64,000 nucleotides of DNA from Owenia fusiformis. Lineage: Eukaryota; Annelida; Polychaeta; Sabellida; Oweniidae. Below the pieces are notes generated by a model, which made no database searches, was not told where the DNA came from, and saw only the letters and a program-made list of their open reading frames with translations. Of the stretch, positions 1 to 12,700 are shown piece by piece; positions within the stretch are counted from its first letter, which is position 1, and the number at the start of each line of letters is the position of its first letter. Made by a program: the position numbers and the translations under genes. The stretch lies in contig CAIIXF020000004.1 in the NCBI GenBank assembly GCA_903813345.2, forward strand, positions 8,637,525 through 8,701,524. The letters run 5' to 3'.

Positions 1-525
1 TATCATTTGTGCAAACTGTGCATGTATAGCTCCTGTTGTTAGTTGAAAAACACGATGCCTTGGAACCTACTCAAAAGACAGTTGAACTAGGATAATACGA
101 AAAACGTATGATGTGTATTCTTATTGTACCTAAAAATGTTACATATTTTTGATACAGCATGGTTTGGCTACTAAAATGAAGGTCAGAAAGTAAGATTTAT
201 ACAAACGAGAGAAAAGGGCCCAATAAGGTACCGTTCGAAAATTTATGATTCAACCTTTTGAAATCCACTTTCCAATTTGTTATCAATTATGTCAAATGTC
301 AGTTTCTATATTTGAAAATTGCTAATAGATGTTCATTATTATGCATATTCCACTCATTAAATTGTTATATGTATCATAATGAAGTAATAAATATGCAATA
401 AGCTCATATGAAAAATAGCTTATTTGCTTATTTATTATGACGCCGTATGATGTGTATTTTTATTTTATTTACCAAAAAATGGTACGATATTGTCGTCTGC
501 TTGGCGGGCGGGTGACGTTTCATTG
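1..525. other. AT-rich stretch, nothing recognised
   Basis: I see no coding frame, RNA gene or clear repeat here. The satellite-like GGCCATCTTG units begin just after it. Confidence 0.5.
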
Positions 526-1070
526 TTCTTGTCATCGAGATTCTAGGAAAACCACGTCATGGATTTACTTCAAATTTTCAGACTTATTACATGGAAAGAA
601 GTTCTAGAGCTGAACTTTTCGATGGCCATCTTGCATTCTGGCGGCCATCTTGGATGTTTTTAAGATAAACATCGTCATCACGAAAATCCAGGAAAACCGC
701 TCAACGGATTTATTTCAAATTTGTACACATGTTACATGGTTAGAAGTCCCAGAGCTGATAAACTTTTCAACGGCCATCTTGCATTCTGGCGGCCATTTTG
801 GAAGTTTTTAGATAAATCTTGCTCACTTTATTCTAGAACAATCACTGTGCGGATTTTCATAAAATTGTATACTTATTTCATCGTAAAAAGTTGTAGATCT
901 TATAAACGTTTCTTGCATTCTGGCGGCAATTTTTAAGTTTTTAGATAAATCTTGCCATCGCTTTTCCAGGAAAACCACTGAGCGGATTTACATCCAATAT
1001 TTACACATGTTACATGGTAAGATGTTCTACAGCTGATAACATTTTGGTTGCCATATTCTGGGTAAACACA
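526..1070 (+). repeat. diverged 145-bp satellite units, outside the mariner-ended element
   Basis: About 3.5 diverged copies of the family also seen at 2090-2610, 3599-4830 and, inverted, at 7660-8575. Landmarks in each unit are a GTTACATGGTAAGAAGTTCT-like start, then a GGCCATCTTGCATTCTGGCGG block, then a GATAAATCTTGTCATC-like stretch and AGGAAAACC. Short open frames across it are not genes. Confidence 0.7.
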
Positions 1071-2089
1071 CTGCTTGGGGTACAATATTGTTCACCCTGT
1101 GTCTTGTTCTACATAGCACTCATATATTTAAACGCATTGTTGATTGATATTGTAAAAGTTACTATAAGACAATGGCTGGAATATGTTAGCACTAATGCTA
1201 AAGGGTAAGAACCAAACATTGTTCAGAACACAGTAAGAAAAAGAAAACATTTGGTGCACTGATCGCCAAATATATGCTAACACTCTTAGACTTTTGCGGC
1301 TAGGGGGTATTTTATCCTACGTTTGAGATACAGGGTGTCCGGAAAGTAAAGATACAAATACTCTAACTTCAATAGATTTGCCTCTTGTGAGATGAAATTG
1401 TTACAGATTGTAGAATGATATTTCAACAATATATCCTGTAACTGTCATGACATATAGTTCCAAAATGAAAAAGTTATGGTAGTTATGGTAACAGAAGTTG
1501 GGGGTATGTGGAGCAGCGTCAAAATTAATTTTTATTATCTTTTATAAATCTTTTTCCTACTCATATCATCTTGGCACTCAACCCATTTGTTCCTATAAAA
1601 CACCAAATTATGTCTCACAGCAACATGAGGATTAGTACTCTAATGCTATTTTATCATTTAACATGACTACTATTATCCAGTATTATGTTTTCCCCGCATT
1701 ATCTATATGTTCATGGTGCATCTTGACCAGAGATTCAAAGACCGGACAAAACCGCTGCTGTCCATCTCTAAAATTGCAGATAACATTGACTTCCAGTTGA
1801 GTCTCATTTTAATATTGAAATTCTAACAAATATCGCTTTGAGATGCTCATTAAGGCAGAAGTCTAAAGGGGCTTTTTCAGGTAAATATGGGGCATTGTAC
1901 AAAAAGACTTAATAGTCCCCGATCTGATTTCCAAAAGGGCTCTAGAAAAGGGGTTTTGTTGTCCGGTACTTTCCCACATAAAATGATTGTGCCGTTTGAA
2001 AGAACAGACTTCCCTCTTAAAGAAAACACCTCTTCTATTGATGTAAACAGGGGCAAAAGGCACCAAAACGGAGTTAGACAAGGTGGCAT

Positions 2090-2610
2090 TCTGAAGTCTC
2101 ACTTTCTTGTCATCACGATTCCAGGTAAACCATCAGACGGATTTACTTCAAATTTTCACACATGTTACATGGTAAGAAGTTCTAGAGCTGATTAACTTTG
2201 CGGCGGCCATCTTGCATTCTGGCGGCCATCTTGGAATTTTTTTCAGATAAATATTGTCGTCGCGATTCCACAAAAACCACATAACAGATGTACTTAAAAT
2301 GTTCACACATGTAACATGGTAAAAAGTTCTAGACCTCATTTTTTTTTCGGTGGCCATCTTGCATTCTGGCAGCCATCTTGGAAGTTTAAAGATAAATCTT
2401 GTCATCAGGATTTCAGGAAAACCAAACGGATTTACTTCAAATTTTCACACATATTACATGGTAAGAAGTTCTAGAGCTGATTAACCTTTCGGTGGCCATC
2501 TTGCATTCTGGCGGCCATCTTGGAAGTTTTTTTGGATAAATCTTGTCATTGTGATTCCAGGAAAACCACTTTACTGATTTTCTTGAAACTTTTACACATG
2601 TTACAAGGAA
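2090..2610 (+). repeat. left-arm satellite array, about 145-bp period
   Basis: The ACATGTTACATGGTAAGAAG landmark recurs near 2160, 2305 and 2450, with a degenerate copy near 2595. Each unit carries GGC(G/T)GCCATCTTG blocks. The same array lies inverted in the right arm of the enclosing element. Confidence 0.75.
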
Positions 2611-2619
2611 GGTTACATT

Positions 2620-2835
2620 CTACCTTTTATATTAATATAAACAGGGGCAAAAGGCAGTAAAGTGGGGTTACAAAAGGTGGTATTCTAAGGAGAATGTTAT
2701 CCATTTTTCTGTATTTTAAACCACATAATTTGACATAAATGCATATTTGGTGTATGATATCATGTTTTATATTGATAGAAACATGGGCAAGAGGCGCTAC
2801 AATGGGGTAACACATGGTGATATTCTAAAATACAT
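2620..2835 (+). repeat. two tandem copies of a roughly 139-bp unit
   Basis: A block like TATATTAATATAAACAGGGG at about 2629 recurs in diverged form at about 2768. A third relative lies near 2035 and an inverted one near 8600. No coding function is supported. Confidence 0.55.
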
Positions 2836-3474
2836 ATTTTTACTCTGCTTCCCTTATAAAAAATTCAACCTTGAAAGTCCGAATTGAAACCGTTTCCACC
2901 AATCATTGAATAATGATTGTTTCAACTACCAAGATCAAAGGAAAAACCATTGTACAATGATACGCAATCATTGTGCAACCATTGTGTTCAACCAAGCGAA
3001 GTCAACTCTTTTTCAACGAATGCGCAACCGTTTCTATACAATCATTGTAATCTGAAACCATTGTTAACTGCAACCATTTCACATTGAAATGTAAATGGTT
3101 GCAATATGTTTTGTTCAATGATTACATAGTTCAACCCCTGCAACCATCCTGAATTAGTATCGTTCCAAAAAATTATCATTTTACCTGAATTAAAATTATC
3201 TTAAAGTAAGGATTTGAATCTACCTCTATTAAACAATAGTATATTAGGATATTTTTTCTGCAAGCATACATGCATGTTTATTATAGTAAATAACTTAATT
3301 CATGTTAATATGTTTCTTTCTCCAGTACGAATTTAGGAATGCGATACCAGACTAGTTTTCCACTCAATGGCATATGATAATTTATGTTCTCTGTCATTTA
3401 CATTATTTACACAAATTAAAAGTACCATATTTAGTGTTTTTTATCACACCATCGGTGGGATATAGTCGTCATAC

Positions 3475-3536
3475 TGGTCGTGATCGTGATCGTGGTCGTG
3501 ATCGTGGTCGTGGTCGTGATCGTGATCGTGATCGTC
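3475..3536 (+). repeat. (GATCGT/GGTCGT)n hexamer microsatellite
   Basis: Ten consecutive GATCGT or GGTCGT hexamers. They give spurious Arg-Asp and His-Asp repeat frames on the two strands. Confidence 0.9.
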
Positions 3537-3598
3537 CCGCTTTTTGTCATCGCTGTTTAAGGAAAACTGCTCATCAGATTTTCTCCAAATTCGCAGAG

Positions 3599-4830
3599 AT
3601 GATAGAGCATATGAAGTACTAGAGCTGATTAACTTTTGGGTGGCCATCTTGTTTTCTGGCGGCCATTTTGAAGGTTTTTCGAAAAATCTTGTCATCGCCA
3701 TTTCAGGAAAACCGCTCATTGGATTTCCTTCAAATTTACACAAATGATAGAGGATATCAAGTACTAGAGCTGATTAACTTTTGGGCGGCCATCTTGTTTT
3801 CTGGCGGCCATTTTGAAGATTTTTTGAAAAATCTTGTCATCGCCATGTTAGGAAAACCGCTCATTGGATTTCCTTCAAATTTACACAAATGATAGAGGAT
3901 ATCAAGTACTAGAGCTGATTAACTTTTGGGTGGCCATCTTGTTTTCTGGCGGCCATTTTGAAGGTTTTTCGAAAAATCTTGTCATCGCCATTTCAGAAAA
4001 TCCGCTCATCGGATTTCCTTCAAATTTACACACATGATAGAGGATATCAAGTACTAGAGCTGATCAACTTTTGGGCGGCCATCTTGTTTTCTGGTGGCCA
4101 TTTTGAAGGTTTTTCGAAAAATCTTGTCATCGCCTTTTCAGGAAAACCGCTCATCGGATTTCCTTCAAATTTACACAAATGATAGAGGATATCAAGTACT
4201 AGAGCTGATTAACTTTTGGGCGGCCATCTTGTTTTCTGGCGGCCATTTTGAAGATTCTTGAAAAATCTTGTCATCGCCATTTCAGGAAAACCGCTCATTG
4301 GATTTCCTTCAAATTTACACAAATGATAGAGGATATCAAGTACTAGAGCTGATTAACTTTTGGGCGGCCATCTTGTTTTCTGGCGGCCATTTTGAAGGTT
4401 TTTCGAAAAATCTTGTCATCGCCATTTCAGAAAATCCGCTCATCGGATTTCCTTCAAATTTACACACATGATAGAGGATATCAAGTACTAGAGCTGATTA
4501 ACTTTTGGGCGGCCATCTTGTTTTCTGGTGGCCATTTTGAAGGTTTTTCGTAAAATCTTGTCATCGCCATTTTAGGAAAACCGCTCATCGGATTTCCTTC
4601 AAATTTACACAAATGATAGAGGATATCAAGTACTACAGCTGTTCAACTTTTGGGCGGCCATCTTGTTTTCTGGTGGCCATTTTGAAGGTTTTTGGAAAAA
4701 TCTTGTCATCGTCATTTCAGGAAAACCGCTCATCGGATTTCCTTCAAATTTACACAAATGATAGAGGATATCAAGTACAAGAGCTGATTAACTTTTGGGC
4801 GGCCATTCTTGTTCTTGAAATTTGTAAACA
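3599..4830 (+). repeat. homogeneous tandem array, 145-bp unit, 8-9 copies
   Basis: The landmark ATGATAGAGG (first copy ATGATAGAGC) starts at 3599, 3744, 3889, 4034, 4179, 4323, 4468, 4613 and 4758, a period of 144-146 bp. Units are highly similar. Each contains one GGCCATCTTG and one GGCCATTTTG, AATCTTGTCATCGCC and CCGCTCATTGGATTTCC. The 66-124-residue frames across it are repeat artefacts. It lies inside the nested element and is much more uniform than the related arrays in the outer arms, suggesting recent expansion or homogenisation. Confidence 0.92.
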
Positions 4831-4989
4831 TAATAGGAGAACAGTTTTCCTGGTTCATAGTGTCTGCCTATTTGATGGTGTGATCTCGTTCACGTCCTGT
4901 GCCTTGTTTCCCTTTATCAGATATTGCCAAAATGATGTTAATTATGAATTAGAATTGAGCAAAATTCCAATTTGGTTAAGAAATTGACC

Positions 4990-5130
4990 AAGGAACATCT
5001 TAAGATTTCCTTTAAACTTAACAAAATCACAAGATGAGACACAATGGTTTTTGTTCATGATCAGACTGATGATCAAACAATACCTACTACATATTGATAT
5101 TCTCATGGGCTTAGGCAAATCAGAATGCTT
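4990..5130. other. spacer inside the nested element
   Basis: AT-rich sequence between the 145-bp array and a 21-bp minisatellite. No gene is seen. Confidence 0.5.
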
Positions 5131-5214
5131 GAACAGCCAATTAAAACGGTTGAACAGCTAATTAAAACGGTTGAATAGCTAATTAAAACGGTTGAACAGC
5201 TAATTAAAATGCTT
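5131..5214 (+). repeat. 21-bp minisatellite, 4 copies
   Basis: Unit GAACAGCTAATTAAAACGGT plus T is repeated four times with few differences, within the nested inverted-repeat element. Confidence 0.9.
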
Positions 5215-6400
5215 GACCAGAAATAGGGTTCATATTCCTAGTTTCTGTTATATTTATTTTCATATTGTGTTATACTATATATATATTTTTTATTCTCTAT
5301 TTCATGCAGAGGGGGGGGGGGTAAAAATTTGAAAAGTGTTTTCAGACTTTTGAGGGTTTATTTCTTTATTCAATTACTTTAATAAGTGCTGAGAAATCTC
5401 AAATAGCAAGTATGTGAAACTGCAAATACTATTTTCAGAATTTTTTATTTCATTTTTATTTAGTTTTTTTTTACCATGGGCATTCAATAAATTGAAAGTT
5501 CATGGCTTTACTGTATTCACTAGGGCATAGCATTTGTACTTGAAACTTGTTTTAAACAGTTTAAATAATATGTGTCAATGATTAAAAACAGGGCTTATTT
5601 TTCAAAACTCTCAACTTGAAAAAATCTGGAGGAAAATATGGGAAATTTTCTTTGGCAAATTATTTATCATGTTCTGTGACAGTGTATGGAATAATTAAAT
5701 TACATAGGATGCTTCCTTTATAGCAGACTCTAATCAAACTGAGAGTCTCTCTGTTATAAGGTTTGTTTTGCCTTGCCAAATTATTTTTGTTTTGTTTATG
5801 GATTAATGGATTAATAACGTTTCTTAAGACACATCCTTCAAAGCAGACTCTAATCAAACTAAAGAGACTGAGTCTTTCTGTAATCAGAATTTTTTAAGTT
5901 ATGCTTATTGACTTAATTATTTAAAACACATCCTGTAATGTCTGATTGCATTTTCTCTATCAAATCAAAAATATCAAATCAATAAACAGATTATTTTCTG
6001 ATAATTACTCAGGTGAAGGTGAAGTATAAGTGTCTGAATTTGTAAAATCAAAATTATTTCAAATGTTTTTGCCATAACTTAAAATGTAGTGAAGGGATTT
6101 TGTAAAAATGATTGTCATGACAGCGAGGGGATTTGCTATGCCTTAGCATTGCTGTTATCTAGATAATATACATGTGAGTGGGACAATCACCATCCTTCAA
6201 AGTTAGATGGAAATTGGTTCAATATATTTTCATTCACAAGACAAGTTTACTAAACTATTTCAATACTTTAAATATCTTTTTGATCAAAAAAATTTAAATT
6301 CTGATATTTATGCATGAAATACATACATTTGAAATATATATTTTAAAGAGCAATATAATTATTTTATGTTGTATTGAGATAATATTGCCATAGGTTTAAA
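5215..6400. other. AT-rich interior of the nested element
   Basis: No convincing coding frame. A G-run lies at about 5311-5321. A segment around 5695-5760 is partly repeated near 5825-5885: both copies contain GCAGACTCTAATCAAACT. Confidence 0.5.
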
Positions 6401-6622
6401 GGGTTGCATTCGATTGAAACGGTTGCAAGAAATTCAATCAAAATTGTCAAGCGTTTACAATGCTTACATATGATTGAAACATTTTCAATGAGTTTACAAC
6501 CAAAATTGTAATGGTTGCATTGTAACGGTTGGCATGGTTGCATAAATGATCGGATCAATGATTGTACAATGATTGTGCAATGGTTTAAATTCGGACTTTC
6601 AAGGTTGAATTTTTTATAAGGG

Positions 6623-7659
6623 TTCTGTACTTTATACCACTTAAATGCATTTTGTGTATGACATCGATTGATTTTTAGAATAAATAACTACATTTCATCA
6701 AAAAGAAAAAAGATTATTGAAAATGTCAAACATTTCTTTGAAATCCATTATTGCACAGCGATTTTTGAGAGCGAAATGTATGCTAAATTGGCCTTGATCT
6801 GAGTATATAGCGGAATTAAAGCTCTTTTAAACGAAAATGTAAATGTTTGGAAAACCTTTCACTGTGCATCATGTCAACGAAATGTTCTTCATGCAGTTGA
6901 ATTATCTTCTGGACAGGTGATCACACAGAAGGAGAGACCTGCGTATCATATCCTTACTAAATATAAACAAAAATGACAAATGAGAAAGGAAAAAAGTGTA
7001 AAGCAACCTAGTGGGCAAAGCAAACTGTATCCAGAATGTTGCGAGTTCGAGACACATGTGCTCTTTGCGTTTAATAATCAACAAAAATCACTTAAACCTG
7101 CACTTAAACTGTGTGTCAGATCGATATAAGTATAGGGTTTGGAAACTAATTGTACCAACAAAAAGAACTTAAAAAACACTGCTACAATATCAACATAAAC
7201 TTTCAATAGTAGTGACGATGCAGAAACATGCAAAATGTCACCACACCTTGTTCAGTATACAGTACACATTAACTACTGAACAGTGTCAAGATAAACGTTC
7301 GAAGCTATTACAATATGTCACCCAATCACTAGTGGTGGTGACATAAAAATAATGTATAGAAAAATCTACTGAACCAAAATAAACTTTGTGATAGAAGAAC
7401 TGATTGTTTACTCTAAGTTTTCAACTAAATATTTTTCTAATCAGCAATGTTTTATCGAAAAGAAAAAATAATTTCATGTTATATAAAATCAAATAAATTA
7501 ATTATATTTTTTTTCGTTGTGTTAGTTACACCAGTAATAATAAACCTGTTTATAAAGTGGTGTTAACTAGACTATAGAATTTAACAGTCATAAAACCTAA
7601 AAATATATACCAGTCAGGGACAATTGTGAATGTAAATGTATAAAGTGTGAAAATTTGAA
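6623..7659. other. right interior of the outer element, no gene seen
   Basis: AT-rich, with short frames only. The start resembles the roughly 139-bp unit at 2690-2760, as expected if the nested element interrupted that repeat. Confidence 0.45.
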
Positions 7660-8575
7660 GCAAATCTGTAAAGTGGTTTTTCTGGAATCGTGATGACAAG
7701 ATTTATCTACAAACTTCCAAGATGGCCACCAGAATGCAAGATGGCTATCGGAAAGTTAATCAGCTCCATAACTTCTTACCATGTAACATGTGTGAAAATT
7801 TGAAGTAAAACTGTTACGTGGTTTTCATGGAATTGGGATGACAAGATTTATCTAAAAACTTCCAAGATGGCCGATGGAATGCAACATGGCCACCGAAAAG
7901 TTAGTCAGCTCTAGAACTTCATACCATGTAACATGTGTGAAAATTCAAAGTAAAACTGTGAAGTGGTTTTTCTGGAATCGTGATTACAAGATTTATCTAT
8001 AAACCTTCCAAAATGGCTGTCAGAATGCAAGATGGCCACTGAAAAGTTAATCAGCTCTAGAACTTCATACCATGTAACATGTGTGAAAATTTGAAGTTAA
8101 TCTGTTAGGTTGTTTTCCTGGAATCATGATGACAAGATTTATCCCAAAATATCCAAGATGGCCGCCAGAATGCAAGATGGCTGCCGAAAAGTTATTCACC
8201 TCTATATTTTCTTACCATTTAACATGTGTAGAAATTTGAAGTAAATCCGTTTGGATTTACTGAAATCGTGATGACAAGATTTATCTTAAAACTTCCAAGA
8301 TGGCTGCCAGAATGCAAGATGGCCACCAAAAAATAATGAGGTCTAGGACTTTTTACCATGTAACATGTGTGAACATTTGAAGTACATCTGTTGTGTGGTT
8401 TTTGTGGAATCGCGATGACAATATTTATCTGAAAAAAATTCCAAGATGGCCGCCAGAATGCAAGATGGCCGCCACAAAGTTAATCAGCTCTAGAACTTCT
8501 TACCATGTAACATGTGAGAAAATTTGAAGTAAATCCGTCTGATGGTTTACCTGGAATCGTGATGACAAGAAAGTG
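7660..8575 (-). repeat. right-arm satellite array, inverted copy of the left arm
   Basis: Six or so units carry CCAAGATGGCCGCCAGAATG and ACCATGTAACATGTGTGAAA landmarks about every 145 bp. This is the left-arm family in inverse orientation. Together with 2090-2610 it forms a very long imperfect inverted repeat. Confidence 0.8.
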
Positions 8576-9633
8576 AGACTTCAGAACGCCACCTTGTCTA
8601 ACCCCGTTTTGGTGCCTTTTGCCCCTGTTTACATCAATAAAAGAGGTGTTTTCTTTAAGAGGGAAGTCTGTTCTTTCAAACGGTACAATCATTTTATGTG
8701 GGAAAGTACCGGACAACAAAACTTTTTTTCAGAGGGTCCAGATCAGGGACTATAATGTCAAGACACTCGATTTTGAGATTTGTTGGCCATGCTTTCTGAA
8801 TTGGTGCTGTGTGGAGGTGGAATATTGACTTTCCCTATTAACCCAGGGAACTTTTATTCTAAGCACTTGTATAATATTTCTTTGATTATACTGATGACAT
8901 AACATAGTCCTGACATGTATCAATGACACCAATATACATAAGAGAACATAATAGCAACAATAATACAATATTGAAGAAAACAAAACATTGATAGAAAACA
9001 CAATGATGAACACTTTTTCAAATGGTTATATTTTAGCAATTAATCAGATTTTAGCGATGTTCTGGAACTGCTCCACATACCCCTCACCTCCGTAACCATG
9101 ACAACTGTAACTTGAACCAGTTGAGACTATATTAGATGAGAGTTGGTGGAAACATTGTAATAATGTTCCTCTACAATCTGTAGCAATTTCATTGCAAAAA
9201 TCCTAAATCTCTTTAAATTAGAGTATTTGTATCTTTACTTTCCGGACACCCTGTATGTACGGAAATTAGGTCAAAACAAAAAGTTCTAAAAATGCAACGT
9301 TTGAGGTGTCAAAATAATGGGAAATTTCTGAAGTCAGGATTGAAATCTGACTTCCAGTTAAAATTCTTTTATGTTTTAAAATCTTGAAAAGTCGACATAA
9401 TGATATGCTCATGTTAAGTCAATAGTGCGAACGTGATCAGCAACCCACATTTTAAAATTGTCATCTAATTTTTAAACTTTCCACCAGTTGTTCACAATAT
9501 TTACGCCATGTGCCTCAAAAAGTTTAGTAATATCATACACAATTTTAAAATTGGGTATGACTAATAAAGGACCATGTACCTTTTTTATTCTTTGCAAAGA
9601 GTACAAAAAATATTTTACAATGGGATTTATTAC

Positions 9634-9770
9634 CTTTCCTTCCTGAACATGAATATCCCACGAACAGTTCATAACATCCATATAGTATAGAGCCTCCTCA
9701 CGAAGGCACGTAAAACCAAGCGTTGATATTTCCCCTGTGCTCTCGAACATCTGTCGGTTTGTACATACAT
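9634..9770 (-). CDS. CUB gene exon 9: first half of CUB4
   Basis: The acceptor is GATAG followed by ATGTATGTAC and the donor is GGAAAG/GTAATA. The exon accepts one base from exon 8 and ends in phase 0, exactly like the other CUB first halves. It has an opening Cys and CSWDIHVQEGK, the usual Cys-x-Trp core of this half. The frame happens to stay open past the donor to 9472, and upstream through an unrelated mariner end, so a longer continuous open frame exists. I judge the exon limits from the phase pattern. Confidence 0.6.
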
Positions 9771-12700
9771 CTATCTGGCTTATTGAATTATTGGTTGATT
9801 CTACAAATACATGTATGTATGTATATCGGGTGTCCCCAAAAAATGAATCGGATTTTGACAATATTTTCTCGGCAATTGATCAATCAAATTTACAGAAAAT
9901 CTGTACAAAGTAGCCCCGGAGTAGCATTAGCAAGTTGTCAAAATATAGAAAACATCAAGTGAATATAATGCGAGAACTAAAAATTCAAAATAGCATGTCA
10001 AAAAACCCCATACCCTAGCTCTGAGATAGGGACCTTAGTAGTTGTTAATTGGGGGCTTTCAATCCTCGTTAATACAGAACCCTATGGGAGGTGGTTATTG
10101 TCGAATAGGTGGGTAATAAAGGGTATTCCCCGTTTTTCCTCAACTACGTCATCGAGGGGATTTCCATATTTCACCAATCTGGTTTTATGTTTTATAACCA
10201 TGGGTATTCCCCGTTTTCTTCAACTACGTCATCGAGGGGATTTCCATATTTCACCAATCTGGTTTAATCCGGTTTTATGTTTTATAACCATTTTGTATAA
10301 AAGAATGCAGATTTTTAACTAGGGGTCAACTCGAGTTATTAGGAGTGTAATTAAGGATATTCTTTTCGTTTTTTAGAAAACTTTGATAAAAAACAACATT
10401 ATGTGATAAATGTTAATCAGTGTATCAGGGCATTTAATATGATGATGGTATAATAGGGAGATTATATGGATTATACAAGTTTATACTTGTAATTCAGAAT
10501 AGTATGATTTTACTTTTTACAATCTCTCTCCTTATTCTCATGGTTGAATCTCCCTGGTATCTTGACATCACCACAGTGTGACTTAAACATAACACATTCA
10601 TTAAAGTATATATTTATATATTTTATACTTTTATTTACATAAAATATCAAAGACTATACATAAACATTTTATAATTACAATGGTGTTATGTCAGAATCTT
10701 TCACCCATGAATCAAACTTCTTAGGCCAAAATTTCCATCGAACAAAATGTTCCTTTTGGCCTCTCCTTGTTCTAGTTTTTAAAATTTTCTCAACTTTCCA
10801 CAATTTATCTTCATCAATATGTACCCTTTGAAGCTCTGGTTGATAGAATGTCCCAGTGATCTCGTCACCATTATAATCTTTTAAAAGATAGATTGGTAAT
10901 CCTTGTCTGATAAATCTACTGGCTACTTTGAATATTTCACCTGTCCAATGCTCATCATATTCTCGACTAAATATAGATCTTTCTTGGGTGATTCTTACCA
11001 ATGCTCCAATGGGAAACTTGAAAATTTGATTTGATTTAGTTTTTACAACAACTTTAGGATAATACATTCGCCACCAAATAGTCATTTCATCATTTTTATT
11101 TACATCATTAGGGTCCATATTTATCCCCCTATGCCAAGTGTCATTGTAGCTGTTTACAAAACTCTGCATTTTGTCTACAAATCTATAATTTTGTTTATAT
11201 GTTACATATCGTTTGATTTTAGTGCGAATAGTCTTAATAAGTCTCTCTGCATAATTTGCTTTTGGGGAATTTTGTGTCACAAAATGTCTTACACCCCATT
11301 CTTTGAATAGTCTCTGTGTAGTATGGGCTTTGAACTCTTGACCTTTATCAGATCTTATAACTTCAGGTTGTCTGCCTTCTTTAAATATATCATCAAACGC
11401 AGCAGCTACCGTTTGTCCTCTCTTGTCTTTCAGAGCTCTCAGCCATGCAAAGCGCGACATAATGTCAATGACAACTAATATATATCTGTATTTGTCATTC
11501 CATTTAGCCATGTTGGATACATCCATCAAATCAGCATCCCATTGCTGGTCAATGTGAGACACATAGACTTTATTTCGACGGAATTTCTGTTGGTATGGTC
11601 TTTGTAAGCTATAGGCTTCTTGGTTGTCTAACCATTTTTTCACTCTATAACGTGAAATGTCCAATCCCTGCTCTTGTGCAGCTCGGTACAGTTTTTCTGG
11701 ACCGCTGAAACTAGCAGCATTGTGAGAATGGAAATAAATATTCGCCAGCTGATCCTTCCAGGACATCATTCCTCATTGAAAACTCTTTTTATTATGATGA
11801 TAAGTAGTTTGTTCACAGTTTATATTTGTGGTGATTATTCATTGTCTGAATCAGTCTCTCCATCAGATTCTGCTTCACTATTTGATTCATCTCCAGAGTC
11901 TTGGCTAAACAGTTCATCAAATTCATGTTTGTACTTGGACAACACCCTCCTAATAGCGACTTTCTCTGATACATCATTTGAGAGCCTCTTTTGAATAGCA
12001 TCCATGATCTTTCTATGCATTGTACTCTCTTCAATGTGTATATAGAGTTTGATGAAATGTCTGTATTTATCCAAGAATTGATTAATATCCTGAGTCTTTA
12101 GTTTTGCTTCTGCTTTTTCTACTGCTTCCTGTTCTGTTAAACCATTGTTAAAATACTTATTAACTTTACTCTGAAAGTCTTTTTCATTGTCTTTTTTTGC
12201 ATTCGCTTTAAAATAGAGATAAGTACTGTTTTCTCTTATATCTTCATCATCTTCAGCTGCACTTTCATTATCATCACTATCATCATCACTATCGCCAAGA
12301 GATTCCCACTTGGTTGAATGGTTAGAATTTTCTACATCATTTTCTGAATCAATCTTTATCTTTTTAATAGCTGGCAACTCATTCTGTTCTGGACACCATT
12401 TTCGTATATGTCTTTGCAGATCATGAAGACTCTCAAAGACAACACCACAATCATCACAAGATACCATGTTGTCTTCTCTATTGCAATGATCCAAATGAGG
12501 AAAACCCCGAGGGATACTGCTATTTATTTCAGTTGAAGTTTGTAGCACTATGTCATCATCAACATGCTTTTTTATTGGTTGGATTACGTGAGAATAGTCT
12601 TCTGCTTTATCATCAGCAAATGTAAATGCGTTCGGTTTCAACCGCTCATGCTCTGGTGTCTCTTGCTTTAAATCCAATAGAAGATAACCATAGGGTACAT

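Larger units (their letters stand above)
2851..6622. mobile_element. nested 3.8-kb inverted-repeat element, ends CCCTTATAAA
   Basis: Both ends share about 36 nearly identical bases in inverse orientation, starting CCCTTATAAAAAATTCAACC. Beyond that both sides carry many short CAACCATTG/CAATCATTG motifs (2880-3150 and 6410-6600), a subterminal-repeat arrangement common in DNA transposons. No transposase frame is visible. Flanks CTCTGCTT and TTCTGTAC match only partly, so no target duplication is claimed and the superfamily is undetermined. Confidence 0.6.
1331..9253. mobile_element. 7.9-kb element with mariner-type ends (CAGGGTGTCC) and TA target sites
   Basis: The left end begins CAGGGTGTCCGGAAAGTAAA and the right end is its inverse. 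About 36 bp are identical before the copies diverge. Both ends abut TA (1329-1330 and 9254-9255), the usual Tc1/mariner/IS630 target. Homology between arms continues inwards: 1863-2590 reappears inverted at 7660-8755. No transposase frame is visible, so it looks non-autonomous and has grown by satellite amplification and by insertion of another element at 2851-6622. Confidence 0.7.

Noticed and set aside
1863-2195. Overlapping 70-102 residue frames on both strands, and their inverted twins at 8480-8755
   Set aside because: They lie in the inverted arms of one transposon, overlap on both strands, and have no domain, start context or splice structure. The apparent conservation is simply arm similarity.
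3374-3743. Frames with Arg-Asp and His-Asp repeats
   Set aside because: Direct translation of the hexamer microsatellite.
3599-4830. Regular array considered as CRISPR
   Set aside because: Units of 145 bp repeat over their whole length with no short-repeat/variable-spacer pattern, and the DNA is eukaryotic.
2851-6622. 8-bp target duplication for the nested element
   Set aside because: CTCTGCTT and TTCTGTAC agree at only about half of their positions, so no duplication is claimed.
9472-9861. 129-residue frame taken as a complete gene with its own start
   Set aside because: The N-terminal part is read from a mariner/MITE end and the C-terminal part is beyond a good donor. Only 9634-9770 fits the CUB exon pattern.
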